Below, in pieces: positions 42,099 to 53,112 of a stretch of 64,000 nucleotides of DNA (positions are counted from its first letter, which is position 1; each line of letters starts with the position of its first letter). Origin of the DNA: Collinsella aerofaciens (GTDB lineage: Bacteria > Actinomycetota > Coriobacteriia > Coriobacteriales > Coriobacteriaceae); the NCBI RefSeq assembly GCF_015555045.1, contig NZ_JADNJQ010000004.1, positions 42,960-106,959 on the forward strand, read 5' to 3'. The position numbers and the translations under genes were made by a program. The notes beneath the pieces are model-generated. The model saw nothing but the letters and a program-made list of their open reading frames with translations. It was not told the DNA's origin and searched no databases.

Positions 42099-42872
42099 AT
42101 GGGCAACTTGAACAATGGCGCGCTCGAGCGCAACGACTCACGTCGCGTGGCACTGGTCACGGGCGGCTCGCGGGGTATCGGCCGCGCCTGCGCTATCGGT
42201 CTGGCGGAGGATGGCTACGATATCGCCGTCGTCTATGCCGGCAGCGTCGATGCGGCGCGCGAGACGTGCGACGCCTGCGAGGCGGCTGGCGCCACGGCGC
42301 GCTCATATCAATGCGACGTGGCCGACCCCGCTGCCGTCAACGCGTGCGTGGAAGCGGTCCTCAACGACTTTGGCTCCATTTGGGCGCTCGTCAACAACGC
42401 TGGCATCACCCGCGATGGCCTGCTCATGCGCATGGGCGATGACGCCTTCGATCGCGTGCTCGATGTCAATCTTAAAGGAACGTTTAACACGACGCGCGCG
42501 CTCACCAAGACCTTTATGCGCCAGCGCGGCGGCTGCGTCGTCAACATGAGCTCGGTCGTGGGCCTGATGGGCAATGCCGGGCAAGCCAACTACGCTGCCT
42601 CCAAGGCGGGCGTGATCGGCCTGACCAAGGCGGTGGCGCGCGAGCTTGCGCCCCGCGGCGTACGAGTGAACGCGGTTGCCCCCGGGTTTGTCGAGACGGA
42701 TATGACGGCAAAGCTCTCGGAGAAGGTGCGTACGGTAACCGAGGAGCAGATTCCCCTTAAGCGTATGGCGCGCCCCGAGGAGGTGGCCGGCGTAGTGCGC
42801 TTTCTGGCGAGTGATGCGGCTGCCTACATTACGGGTGAGGTCGTGCGCGTCGACGGCGGAATGGCGATGTAG
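42099..42872 (+). CDS. fabG: 3-oxoacyl-ACP reductase
   Basis: 257 residues, short-chain dehydrogenase fold. NADPH site TGGSRGIGRA, catalytic Ser in NMSSVVGLMGN and Tyr/Lys in YAASKAGV. GAAAGGA precedes the ATG. It has a ~20-residue N-terminal extension (GNLNNGALERNDSRR) relative to typical FabG. Confidence 0.95.
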   Translation: MGNLNNGALERNDSRRVALVTGGSRGIGRACAIGLAEDGYDIAVVYAGSVDAARETCDACEAAGATARSYQCDVADPAAVNACVEAVLNDFGSIWALVNNAGITRDGLLMRMGDDAFDRVLDVNLKGTFNTTRALTKTFMRQRGGCVVNMSSVVGLMGNAGQANYAASKAGVIGLTKAVARELAPRGVRVNAVAPGFVETDMTAKLSEKVRTVTEEQIPLKRMARPEEVAGVVRFLASDAAAYITGEVVRVDGGMAM

Positions 42873-42911
42873 AAACCAGGGCCGAAGAACGGCTTGGATG
42901 AGGAGACCATG

Positions 42912-44159
42912 ATGGAACAGAGAGTTGCAATCACCGGTATCGGTGCCGTGTCGCCGCTCGGCAACACCGCGCTTGCCACCTGGGCGGCAATGTGTGCTGG
43001 CACGTGCGGCATCGGCCCGATCACGCACTTCGATACCGATGCGTTTGCCGTCAAGGTGGCAGCCGAGGTCAAGGGCTTTGACGGCAACGAGTACTTTGGC
43101 AAGCGTGACGCCAAGCATCTCGACCCCTGCGTTCAGTTTGCGATGGCGGCTTCGGACGAAGCCATGCACGATGCGGGCTTTGATGTCGAAGGCGCCATCG
43201 ATCGCGAGCGCCTGGGCGTCTACGTGGGCTCGGGCGTGGGCGGCATGACGACGCTCGTCGACAACGTCCATACGATTGCCGAACGTGGGCCCCGCCGCGC
43301 ATCGCCCTATATGATCGCGATGATGATCCCCAACATGGCATCGGGCAATATCGCAATCCGCCACAAGGCAAAGGGCCCGACCCTGCCCGTGGTGACCGCG
43401 TGCGCAACCTCGGCCCATGCGGTGGGCGAGGCGTTCCGCGCCATCAAGCACGGCTATGCCGACGCGATCCTCGCGGGCGGCGCCGAGGCCGCAATTATCC
43501 CCGATGCCGTTGCGGGCTTTACGTCCTGCCGCGCATTGACCACCAACCCTGATCCCGCGACGGCTTGCCGCCCGTTCGATGCAGACCGCGATGGCTTTGT
43601 GATGGGCGAGGGCGCCTGCGTGCTCGTGCTCGAGAGCATGGAACATGCGCAGGCGCGCGGTGCGCACATTTATGCCGAGGTCGTGGGCTACGGCAACACC
43701 GATGATGCCTATCACATCACGAGCCCTGATCCCGAGGCTGCCGGCATTGCCCGCGCGATATCGCTGGCGGTGACCGAGGGCGACGTCAGGCCTTCCGAGG
43801 GCCTCTACATCAATGCCCACGGCACATCGACCAAGCTCAACGATTCGTCCGAGACGGCGGGCATTAAGCGTGCGCTCGGCGAGGACGCGGCGCGCGCCGC
43901 GCACGTCTCGTCGACTAAGTCGATGACCGGCCACATGATCGGTGCCACGGGCGCCATCGAGGTCATGGCCTGCGCCATGGCGCTCGAGCAGGGCGTGGTG
44001 CCGCCGACCATTAACTACCGCACGCCCGATCCCGCCTGCGATCTTGACTACACGCCCAATCGCGCAGTTCGCGCCGACCTTACCTGGGCGCTTTCGACCA
44101 ACCTAGGCTTTGGCGGGCACAACGCCGCCATCGCGCTGCGTAGATATACGAGGAGCTAG
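42912..44159 (+). CDS. fabF: 3-oxoacyl-ACP synthase II
   Basis: 415 residues. Catalytic Cys in VTACATSAHAVG and two histidines in NAHGTSTKLND and SMTGHMIGATGA. It elongates acyl chains. The ATG at 42912 (or 42909) follows GAGGAG; a TTG at 42894 is less likely. Confidence 0.95.
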   Translation: MEQRVAITGIGAVSPLGNTALATWAAMCAGTCGIGPITHFDTDAFAVKVAAEVKGFDGNEYFGKRDAKHLDPCVQFAMAASDEAMHDAGFDVEGAIDRERLGVYVGSGVGGMTTLVDNVHTIAERGPRRASPYMIAMMIPNMASGNIAIRHKAKGPTLPVVTACATSAHAVGEAFRAIKHGYADAILAGGAEAAIIPDAVAGFTSCRALTTNPDPATACRPFDADRDGFVMGEGACVLVLESMEHAQARGAHIYAEVVGYGNTDDAYHITSPDPEAAGIARAISLAVTEGDVRPSEGLYINAHGTSTKLNDSSETAGIKRALGEDAARAAHVSSTKSMTGHMIGATGAIEVMACAMALEQGVVPPTINYRTPDPACDLDYTPNRAVRADLTWALSTNLGFGGHNAAIALRRYTRS

Positions 44160-44162
44160 AGC

Positions 44163-44636
44163 ATGGATTCCAAAAGACTTGCCGAGATAGCCGATGTGAT
44201 GGAGGACCGCGGCCTCACGCGCGTGCGCGTTGAGGAGCCCGATGGCACCGCGGTCGAACTCGAGCGCGCGAGCGCCGCACAGCCGGTTGCCGTGCCCATG
44301 CCCATGCCGAGCGCTATGGCCGCTCCAGTTGCAGCTCCCACAGTCGCGCCTGCCGCACCGGAGCCCGCCGCGCAGACACCTGCCGCCGCACCAGAGCCCA
44401 AGGGCACCGAGGTGACCGCTCCCATGGTCGGCGTTTTCTATGCTGCCCCGGCGCCGGGCGACGAGCCGTTTGTGCACGTGGGCTCTAAGGTCAAGGCCGG
44501 CGAGACGCTCTGCATCATCGAGGCCATGAAGGTTCTCAACGAGGTAACGGCAGAGGCAGACGGCGAGGTGCTCGAGATCTGCGTGGCCGACGGCGACCTC
44601 GTGGAGTTTGGCAGCTGCCTCATGAGGATCGGATAG
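44163..44636 (+). CDS. accB: Biotin carboxyl carrier protein of acetyl-CoA carboxylase
   Basis: 157 residues. An N-terminal helix, a flexible Pro/Ala linker (about residues 38-78) and the C-terminal biotinyl domain with the target lysine in IIEAMKVLNEV. It is the substrate of the divergently encoded biotin ligase and of AccC. Begins 3 bases after fabF. Confidence 0.96.
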   Translation: MDSKRLAEIADVMEDRGLTRVRVEEPDGTAVELERASAAQPVAVPMPMPSAMAAPVAAPTVAPAAPEPAAQTPAAAPEPKGTEVTAPMVGVFYAAPAPGDEPFVHVGSKVKAGETLCIIEAMKVLNEVTAEADGEVLEICVADGDLVEFGSCLMRIG

Positions 44637-44645
44637 GTGATATCC

Positions 44646-45068
44646 ATGAACAAAGAAGAGCTTAAGGAACTGTTGCCGCATCGCGAACCGATGCTTTTGC
44701 TCGACGAGGCCGAGCTGGTGGGCGACGAGGCCCACGGCAAGATCACGATCACGGGCGACGAGTACTTTTTGCAGGGGCATTTTCCGGGAAACCCGGTGGT
44801 CCCCGGCGTGATTCAGTGCGAGATGCTCGCCCAAAACTGTTGCGTGCTGCTGATGGGCGATGAGGAGGCGCGCGGCGCGACGCCGTTCTACACGAGTCTG
44901 GACAAGGTGCGCTTTAAGCGTCCGGTGCGCCCGGGCGACACGGTTGATCTGGTGTGCTCCATCACGCGTGCGCGCGGGCCGTTCCGCTTTGCGACGGGTA
45001 CTGCGAGCGTCAACGGTGAGGTTTGCTGCCGCGCCGATATGTCTTTTGCACTCATGCACGAAAGTTAA
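44646..45068 (+). CDS. fabZ: 3-hydroxyacyl-ACP dehydratase
   Basis: 140 residues, hot-dog fold. HREPMLLLDEAEL at the start, the catalytic His in GHFPGNPVVPGV and the Glu in QCEMLAQ. It makes the trans-2-enoyl-ACP used by FabK. The ATG at 44646 is used; a GTG at 44637 directly after the accB stop is possible. Confidence 0.95.
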   Translation: MNKEELKELLPHREPMLLLDEAELVGDEAHGKITITGDEYFLQGHFPGNPVVPGVIQCEMLAQNCCVLLMGDEEARGATPFYTSLDKVRFKRPVRPGDTVDLVCSITRARGPFRFATGTASVNGEVCCRADMSFALMHES

Positions 45069-45078
45069 GGAAGGCTTC

Positions 45079-46408
<1,330 letters not shown>

Positions 46409-46422
<14 letters not shown>

Positions 46423-48133
46423 AAAAGCGAAGACGGTCAACGTCCTCGAGGGACCGATGACCGAGTCGTGCGCCGAGTTTCCCGCGCGCCACGTGTTTAT
46501 CAAGTGCCCGGAGTGCCGCCGCGTGATCGATGAGGCGCGCCTGCACGACAACCTCGAGGTCTGCCCTCGTTGCGGCAAACACTTTCGCGTGAGCGGGCGC
46601 GACCGCATGCACATGACGATTGACGAGGGCACGTTTGAGGAATGGGATGCCAGTCTGGCGCCGGAGGACTTCCTTTCGTTTCCCGGCTATGCCGACAAGC
46701 TCAAGAGCGTGAGCGAACGTTCGGGCGAGCGCGATGCCGTTGTGTGCGGCAAGGGCAAAATCTGCGGTTGCGATACGGCGCTCTTCTTTATGGACGCCAA
46801 CTTTATGATGGGCTCGATGGGTTCCGTGGTGGGCGAGAAGATCTGCCGCACATTTGAGCGTGCGACCGAGCTGGGACTGCCGGTCGTTGGCTTTACCGTA
46901 TCGGGTGGCGCCCGCATGCAGGAGGGCGTGACCTCGCTCATGCAGATGGCCAAGATTTCTGCGGCGGTTAGGCGCCATAGCGAGGCGGGCGGCCTGTATA
47001 TCACGGTGCTCACTGACCCCACGACCGGAGGCGTAACCGCGAGCTTTGCCATGGAGGGCGACATTATCCTGGCCGAGCCCGATGCCCTGACGGCATTTGC
47101 CGGCCCGCGCGTGATCGAGCAGAACATGCACAAGCGCCTGCCCAAGGGATTCCAGCGCTCCGAGTTTTTGCTGGAGCACGGCTTTTGCGATGCCGTTGTT
47201 CCGCGTGGCGAGATTGCGCTCACGGTAGGCGAGCTGCTGGCGCTGCACGAAGGGCACGCGCCCGGCCTGGGGGCACCGCATGAGATCGTGCATACGGGTC
47301 GCCGCGGCAAAAAGCTGGGACACTTGTTCAAGCGCTCGGCCGCACCAAAAACCGCGCTCGAGATTGTCAAGCAGACCCGCTCGGCAGATCGCGCCACGGC
47401 AGGCGAGATGATCTCGCTGGGCCTGGATGGATTTGTGGAGCTGCACGGCGACCGCTACTTTGGCGACGACGCTGCTGTGGTGGCTGGCATTGGCTGGAAA
47501 GACGGACGCCCCGTAACGGTCATCGCCATCGAGCGCGGCACCACGACCAAAGAGCGCATGCGTCGCAACTTTGGTATGGCACATCCCGAGGGCTACCGCA
47601 AAGCGCGTCGCCTGATGCGCCAGGCCGAAAAGTTTGGTCGACCGGTTCTGTGCCTGGTCGATACTTCGGGCGCGTTTTGCGGCATCGGTGCCGAGGAACG
47701 CGGCCAGGGTGAGGCGATTGCCCAGAACCTCATGGAGATGAGCGGCCTTAAGACGCCGATTGTCTCGGTGGTGACAGGCGAGGGCGGCTCTGGTGGCGCG
47801 CTGGCGCTGTCCGTGGCCGACCGCATCCTGATGCTCTCGAGCTCGGCCTATTCGGTCGTGAGCCCCGAGGCCTGTGCGTCGATCCTGTGGAAGGATACCG
47901 AGCGCGCGAATGAGGCCGCCGAGGCGCTTAAGCTCACGGCCCCCGATCTGCTGGCGCTCGGCATCATTGACGGCATTGTTGACGATAAGGGCCTGTCGCA
48001 TGAGGAGATCGCCGGTGCCGTCATGTCCTCGGCATTTGATGCCTTCGATGCGCTTGGGCAGCTCGACGACGCGACCCTCACAAACCTCCGCTACGAAAAG
48101 TACCGCGCAATCGGTCAGTACCGCACGATGTGA
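46409..48133 (+). CDS. accDA: Fused acetyl-CoA carboxylase carboxyltransferase, β and α subunits (AccD-AccA)
   Basis: 574 residues in one frame. The first ~280 are AccD-like, with the zinc ribbon KCPECRRV and VCPRCGKHF, then GARMQEGVTSLMQMAKISA and DPTTGGVTASFAMEGDI. From about 300 the AccA-like half follows (AGEMISLGLDGFVELHGDRY, GEGGSGGALALSVADRI). Bacteria usually make these as two polypeptides in an α2β2 complex; here a fusion would fix the ratio. It transfers CO2 from biotin to acetyl-CoA. Last gene of the FAS operon. Confidence 0.95.
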
Positions 48134-48159
48134 CAAAGGGACAGCCCGCATGTCATATT
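48132..48159. repeat. Direct repeat before the PTS IIC gene
   Basis: GACAAAGGGACAG then CCCGCATGTCATATT. A near-identical copy lies just after the PTS gene at 49394-49422. The GGGACAG block also appears in the other dispersed hairpins. Confidence 0.75.
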
Positions 48160-48173
48160 GGGAAAGGCGTTCC

Positions 48174-49388
48174 ATGCTACAAGTTTCTAACACCTCGTTT
48201 ACAACGTCGGTTTCATCAAACGCCATGGCCGTGGTCGATTATCTGTCCAAAAGCATGATGTCGGCGCTGCCGTTTATTGTCTGCGCGGCGTTGTTCCGCA
48301 CCGTCGCCGTCATTATGGGCGAAGGCATGCTGGGCCTGTGGTCTGCCGATTCCGAAATCTATCGCCTGTTCTACAGTTGGCTCTATAACGCCGGCTACTA
48401 CTTTTTGCCCATCTATCTTGGTTGGGCGGCCGCCCGCCAGCTCGGTTGCTCGGAGCAGCTGGGTATGATGCTGGGCGGCGTATTGATTGCGCCCGATCTG
48501 CTCAAGCTCGTCGATGCCGCATCGACGACGGGGGCATCGATGACTTCCGTGTATGGTCTGCTTCCCGCGCCGGTCAACGATTACACGACGACTGTTATTC
48601 CAGTTCTCCTTTCGGTGCCTGTGCTATGGCGAGTGGAGTGTTTCTTTAAGCGCGTTATCCCTAGGGCCGTGGCGTTTTCGTTTGTTCCGTTTGCGACCAT
48701 GCTTGTCATGGTTCCGGTTTCGCTGTGTATTACGGCACCGGCGGGCAGCTATCTGGGCATGCTGTTGGGCCAGCTTATGTTTATGCTTGGCAATTCCGGT
48801 GGCATCGTGTCGCTGCTCACGCTCATGGGGCTTGCTGCGGGCTGGGAGTTCCTAAAGATCGCCGGCGTCAGCAACGTTGTCCTATCGCTCGCCTATGCGC
48901 AGTTTATGAGTGTGGGAACGGATTCGTGCATCCTGATCGCCGCGACGATGGCAACGTTCGCCGTTTGGGGCATGCCCTTTGGCGCGTCGCTTCGCGTTGC
49001 GGATAAGGACGAGAAGGCGCTCATGCTGGGCTATTCAATCTCGGGTGTTCTTGGCGGCGTAAGCGAGCCGGCGCTGTACGGTTGCGGCTTTAAATATGGC
49101 AGGTGCCTGACGTGCATGGCCATTGGCGGCGCCGTCGGAGGCCTTGTTGCGGCCGTGGGCCACGTTACGGCCTATACCATCGGCATGACGAATGTCCTTA
49201 TGGTCATTGGCTTTGCCACGGGCGGCATCTCGAACCTGCTGTGGTGCTGCGCTGCCGGCGGTGTGGCATTTGCGGTGTCTGCGGCGCTGAGCTACTGCTT
49301 TGGCGTGGTGCCGGCGAAGGGGCGGGCGGCAGAAGACGGAGCCGATTTGCCCGAAACCTCGAAGAGCGCGGCCGAAGCAAGCGCATAA
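48174..49388 (+). CDS. PTS transporter subunit EIIC (glucose/sucrose superfamily), no IIA or IIB domain
   Basis: 404 residues, about ten membrane segments. FLPIYLGWAAARQLGCSEQL, the conserved GVSEPALYGCGFK near 307 and a C-terminal tail mark it as EIIC of the sucrose/β-glucoside group. It lacks the IIB (with its cysteine) and IIA domains normally joined to it, so it depends on separate partners or has been repurposed. The ATG at 48174 is used because AAAGG is well spaced. The gene is bracketed by direct repeats and has no clear link with the FAS operon. Confidence 0.82.
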   Translation: MLQVSNTSFTTSVSSNAMAVVDYLSKSMMSALPFIVCAALFRTVAVIMGEGMLGLWSADSEIYRLFYSWLYNAGYYFLPIYLGWAAARQLGCSEQLGMMLGGVLIAPDLLKLVDAASTTGASMTSVYGLLPAPVNDYTTTVIPVLLSVPVLWRVECFFKRVIPRAVAFSFVPFATMLVMVPVSLCITAPAGSYLGMLLGQLMFMLGNSGGIVSLLTLMGLAAGWEFLKIAGVSNVVLSLAYAQFMSVGTDSCILIAATMATFAVWGMPFGASLRVADKDEKALMLGYSISGVLGGVSEPALYGCGFKYGRCLTCMAIGGAVGGLVAAVGHVTAYTIGMTNVLMVIGFATGGISNLLWCCAAGGVAFAVSAALSYCFGVVPAKGRAAEDGADLPETSKSAAEASA

Positions 49389-49393
49389 ATCGA

Positions 49394-49422
49394 TCGACAA
49401 AGGGACAGTCCTGCATGTCACA
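49394..49422. repeat. Direct repeat after the PTS IIC gene
   Basis: GACAAAGGGACAG then TCCTGCATGTCACATT; three substitutions or indels relative to 48132-48159. Confidence 0.75.
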
Positions 49423-49538
49423 TTCCAAGGTCGTGGCCCATGTGGGTTGCGGCCTTTTTGTATCTGGGGGACAAAGTGGCTACACTACAATCCGTTTGAG
49501 CAATAGATATATAGATAGCATCGTGGGGGCGGATGTAG

Positions 49539-50693
49539 ATGGTTGAGTGGATTGTTAAGCGTGCGCAGGGCGACCGTGCGCGCGTGGGCACGTTGACGGG
49601 CGTGGTGTGTATTCTCGCCAATGTGGCACTATGCGCTGCAAAGGGCGCAATTGGCGTGCTGTCGGGATCGGTTTCGATCGTGGCGGATGCCATGAACAAC
49701 CTGTCCGATGCCAGCTCGAATATCGTGAGCGTGCTGGGCTTTAAGCTGGCGAGCAAGCCGGCCGACCCCGAGCATCCTTACGGCCACGGTCGCTATGAGT
49801 ATCTCTCGGGTCTGGTCGTGGCGGCGCTCGTGCTGCTGATTGGCGTTGAGCTGGTGAAGTCCTCGGTCGAGCGCGTCATCCACCCCGAACCTGTCGAGTT
49901 CTCGCTTGCCCTGGTGGCAGTTCTAGTGCTTTCGATGGTCGTAAAGCTCTGGATGGCGGCCCTCAACCAAAAGCTCGGCGATCGCATTGAGTCCGAGACG
50001 CTGCATGCGACCGCGCAGGATTCCAAGAACGATGTCCTTGCTACGGGCGCCGTGCTGGCGTGCGCAATTGTTTCGCAGGTGACGCACATCAATCTTGATG
50101 CATGGGTCGGCCTTGCCGTTGGCGCTTATATTGGCTGGAGCGGCTTTGAACTCATCCAGGATACGGTGAGCCCGCTTTTGGGCCAGTCACCCGATCCTAA
50201 GCTGGTCAAGCACATTCGAGACAAGATCATGAGCTATCCCGGCGTTTTGGGCGTTCACGATTTGATGGTTCACGACTACGGCCCGGGCAGGAAGTTTGCA
50301 AGTGCGCACGCCGAGATGGCGGCCGAAGCCAGCCCGCTGGAAAGCCACGACACGCTCGATAACATCGAGCAGTCGTTTAGGGACGAAGACGGCATGATCG
50401 TTACGCTTCACTACGATCCCATCGTGACCGATGACCCCAAGCTGGCGAGCATGCGCTTGCGCATTCACGCCATGGCCCAGGAGATCGATAGCCGCCTCTC
50501 GATTCATGACCTACGCTGTGTGCCGGGTTCTACGCACACCAACGTGATCTTTGACTGCGTGCGTCCCTCGGATCTGCAGATGAGTGCCGAAGACTTAAAG
50601 CATGCGCTGGCACAACGGGTCGAATCGGAATATCCCAAGTCGATTGCCAAGATTACGATCGACGAAGACTACGTAGGGCATACCCACGAGTAA
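49539..50693 (+). CDS. Cation diffusion facilitator (CDF) family metal exporter
   Basis: 384 residues. About six membrane segments with metal-site residues in DAMNNLSDASSN and TAQDSKNDVLATG, the HPYGHGRYEYLSGL loop, and a cytoplasmic C-terminal domain (GVLGVHDLMVHDYGPG) with a longer than usual tail (~90 residues). It should export Zn2+, Fe2+ or Mn2+ in exchange for protons. Single gene, no metal operator seen. Confidence 0.92.
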   Translation: MVEWIVKRAQGDRARVGTLTGVVCILANVALCAAKGAIGVLSGSVSIVADAMNNLSDASSNIVSVLGFKLASKPADPEHPYGHGRYEYLSGLVVAALVLLIGVELVKSSVERVIHPEPVEFSLALVAVLVLSMVVKLWMAALNQKLGDRIESETLHATAQDSKNDVLATGAVLACAIVSQVTHINLDAWVGLAVGAYIGWSGFELIQDTVSPLLGQSPDPKLVKHIRDKIMSYPGVLGVHDLMVHDYGPGRKFASAHAEMAAEASPLESHDTLDNIEQSFRDEDGMIVTLHYDPIVTDDPKLASMRLRIHAMAQEIDSRLSIHDLRCVPGSTHTNVIFDCVRPSDLQMSAEDLKHALAQRVESEYPKSIAKITIDEDYVGHTHE

Positions 50694-50732
50694 GGCTGTG
50701 CCGGCAAAGCAGGTTATGCAGAAGGGGAGAGC

Positions 50733-51359
50733 ATGAAGAAGCTGTATCTACTCCGCCACGGCCAGACGGAGTTCAACGTCAAAAAGCTGGTCCAGGGCCG
50801 CTGCGATTCACCGCTGACCGACCTGGGCCGCAAACAAGCGGGAATGGCAGCCGCATGGCTCAAGGGCCACGACGTTGTCCCCGACAAAGTGGTCTCTTCG
50901 CCCTTAGGCCGAGCCATGGACACAGCTCAGCTCGTCGCTACCGAACTCCTCGGCCCGGACGCAGCAGTCGAGCCCTGCGAAGGCATCATCGAGCGCTGCT
51001 ACGGCACCTTCGAAGAAGGCCCCCACGACGCCCTGCCCACCGACGTCTGGGATCCGGGCGAGGACCTGGTCCCCTTCGGAGGAGAAGGAAGCCAGGCGCT
51101 GCAAGAACGTATGGTGGATGCGCTTACCAATATCATGGGCTCCGAGGGCATCGAAACCCTCCTAGCAGTAAGCCACGGCAGCGCCAGCCGCCAATTCATC
51201 AAGGCTGCAGCCCCAGAGGGCTTCGAGCTCCCAACAAAACTCCCCAACTGCGCCATCATGATCTTCGATTTTGAAGAGGCAAAGCCACAAGCAGAAGGCG
51301 AACCGTCCCAATGCAAGTTCACCCTCCAGCAAATAGTGGACCCCCAACAAAGTCATTAG
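50733..51359 (+). CDS. Histidine phosphatase/phosphoglycerate mutase-like protein
   Basis: 208 residues. Catalytic phosphohistidine in LLRHGQTEFNVKKLVQGR, the second arginine/glutamate region in CEGIIERCYGTFEEG and the second histidine in AVSHGSASRQF. The LQGRCDSPLT-type segment fits phosphatases of the GpmB/CobC group; the substrate is unknown. AGGGGAGAG precedes the ATG. More than half of the Glu codons (10 of 18) are GAA, against nearly all GAG in the ribosomal genes. Directly upstream of long stem-loop B. Confidence 0.85.
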   Translation: MKKLYLLRHGQTEFNVKKLVQGRCDSPLTDLGRKQAGMAAAWLKGHDVVPDKVVSSPLGRAMDTAQLVATELLGPDAAVEPCEGIIERCYGTFEEGPHDALPTDVWDPGEDLVPFGGEGSQALQERMVDALTNIMGSEGIETLLAVSHGSASRQFIKAAAPEGFELPTKLPNCAIMIFDFEEAKPQAEGEPSQCKFTLQQIVDPQQSH

Positions 51360-51394
51360 CCTGAGCGAGCAAGGTTTAGCAGACATCAACGTGG

Positions 51395-51559
51395 CGTTCC
51401 CAGTGTGCGGCGGAGGGGGCGGGCCTGAGACATATTAAGGTTGTCGCGAGTTCCGCACGAACAGGAGAGCACTTAATGTGCTCTCCGTCGTGAGCAGGAC
51501 TGTAGAGCAGCAACCTTAATATGTCTCAGGCCCGCCCCCTCCGCCGCACACTGGGAACG
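51395..51559. repeat. Long stem-loop element with conserved core, copy B (before rplC)
   Basis: Arms 51395-51443 and 51511-51559 are perfectly complementary over 49 bp. The 67-base core (51444-51510) runs TCGCGAGTTCCGCACG, an inner hairpin GGAGAGCAC / ttaat / GTGCTCTCC, and GCAGGACTGTAGAGCAG, as in copy A at 34170. No ORF spans it, and no T-run follows. Arms are unlike those of copies A and C. Confidence 0.92.
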
Positions 51560-51609
51560 TGCCACGCACTTTACCTGCGTAAACAATGTGAGTGAAATAT
51601 GAATCTCGA

Positions 51610-51635
51610 TGGATACGCCCGCAGCCGTGTATACT
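51610..51635 (+). promoter_or_regulatory. rplC promoter region with shared motif
   Basis: TGGATACGCCCGCAGCCG followed by TGTATACT; TATACT (51630-51635) is a good -10, but no -35 is at the normal distance. The rplB upstream region (53475) has the same arrangement, with TGGACACGCCCGGAACCG. Confidence 0.6.
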
Positions 51636-51818
51636 AAACAGCTGTGTGTAACCAGGGGAGTATTCTGGCTGGACAAAATGCCTGCTTAATAGGGTTGTCA
51701 GGTAGTCCGGGCGAAATACAAGGCTGGGGAGCACGTCGTGTAAGTAGTGGTCCTCTAGGGGCGTACGCTCGGTGGCGTACGCATTGTCCCAAGACCACGC
51801 GAGAGTTGGGATCATATC
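51636..51818 (+). promoter_or_regulatory. Structured 5′ leader of the rplC operon
   Basis: About 175 bases without an ORF. GTGGTC (51748-51753) pairs with GACCAC (51794-51799), enclosing GCGTACGC (51762-51769) and GCGTACGC (51776-51783). In S10-type operons of other bacteria L4 binds such a leader; whether that holds here is inference. Confidence 0.5.
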
Positions 51819-52439
51819 TTGATCAGCATGATTCTCGGCCGCAAGATTGGCATGACCCAGGTTTGGGACGAGGACGACAACGTCGTTCCCGTCACGGTCA
51901 TCCAGGCTGGCCCCTGCGCTGTCTCGCAGGTTAAAACTCAGGCAACCGACGGCTATGATGCCGTCCAGATCGGTTTCGGCGACATCAAGGCCAAGAACGT
52001 GAACAAGCCCATGGCTGGTCACTTCGCCAAGGCTGGCGTCGAGCCTGTCCGCTTCCTTCGTGAGGTCCGCGTCGAGAACGGCGAGGAGCACAAGGTCGGC
52101 GAGGTCGTCACCGTCGCTGATTTCGCTGATGTCGAGAAGGTCGACGTCATCGGTACCTCCAAGGGTAAGGGCTTCCAGGGTCGCATCAAGCGCTGGGGTC
52201 AGCGCCGCGGTCCTATGACGCATGGTTCTCACTTCCAGCGTCACCCCGGTTCTATCGGTCAGTGCGCCTATCCTGCGCGCGTCCTCAAGGGCGTCAAGAT
52301 GGCCGGTCACATGGGTAACGAGCGCGTTACCGTCAAGAACCTTTCCGTTGTCCGCATCGATGCCGAGCAGAACCTCATCTTGGTCAAGGGCGCTGTCCCG
52401 GGTGCCAAGAATGGTCTCGTCGCCATCCGTATGGCCTAA
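51819..52439 (+). CDS. rplC: 50S ribosomal protein L3
   Basis: 206 residues from a TTG at 51819 (an ATG at 51828 lacks a Shine-Dalgarno site, though the TTG site is also weak). [20 protein letters not shown] and [20 protein letters not shown] are typical of L3. First gene of an operon that lacks rpsJ at its head. Confidence 0.95.
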   Translation: MISMILGRKIGMTQVWDEDDNVVPVTVIQAGPCAVSQVKTQATDGYDAVQIGFGDIKAKNVNKPMAGHFAKAGVEPVRFLREVRVENGEEHKVGEVVTVADFADVEKVDVIGTSKGKGFQGRIKRWGQRRGPMTHGSHFQRHPGSIGQCAYPARVLKGVKMAGHMGNERVTVKNLSVVRIDAEQNLILVKGAVPGAKNGLVAIRMA

Positions 52440-52485
52440 GGGCCCAGCCCATTTAGCCCAGCGTCATACCAAGGAGAACACTTAA

Positions 52486-53112
52486 ATGGCAAAGTTTGAA
52501 GTAAAGAACAGCGAGGGCAAGAAGGTCGCCGAGGCCGAGCTCGCCGCTGAGGTGTACGGCATCGAGCCGAACATCCACGTTATGCACCACATCGTCAAGT
52601 GCCAGATGGCCTCTTGGCGTCAGGGCACCCAGTCCGCTAAGGGCCGCTCTGAGGTTTCCGGTGGCGGCAAGAAGCCTTGGCGTCAGAAGGGCACCGGCCG
52701 TGCCCGCCAGGGTTCCATCCGTGCTGCCCAGTGGCGTCACGGTGGCGTCGTCTTCGCCCCCAAGCCCCGTTCCTACGCTAAGCGTATGAACAACAAGGAG
52801 GTCAAGCTGGCTATGCGCTCCGCGCTGTCCGCCAAGCTGGCCGATGGCGAGCTCGTGCTCGTCGACGACTACGGCTTCGAGAAGCCTTCCACCAAGGCTG
52901 CCGTCGCCATGCTCAAGGCTCTCGGCCTTGAGGGCAAGCGTCTGACCATCATCGTTCGCGATGAGGACGTCAACGCCTACCTGTCGTTCCGCAACATTCC
53001 CAAGACGTTCATCATCACCGCTGACGAGGCCAACACCTACGATCTCGTCAACAACAACGCCGTGCTGATGCCCGCCGACATCGCCGCTCACTTCGGGGAG
53101 GTGCTTGCATAA
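52486..53112 (+). CDS. rplD: 50S ribosomal protein L4
   Basis: 208 residues. The exit-tunnel loop GGGKKPWRQKGTGRARQGS and WRHGGVVFAPKPRSY identify L4. AAGGAG precedes the ATG. It is followed by rplW with no gap. L4 represses its own operon in some bacteria. Confidence 0.97.
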   Translation: MAKFEVKNSEGKKVAEAELAAEVYGIEPNIHVMHHIVKCQMASWRQGTQSAKGRSEVSGGGKKPWRQKGTGRARQGSIRAAQWRHGGVVFAPKPRSYAKRMNNKEVKLAMRSALSAKLADGELVLVDDYGFEKPSTKAAVAMLKALGLEGKRLTIIVRDEDVNAYLSFRNIPKTFIITADEANTYDLVNNNAVLMPADIAAHFGEVLA

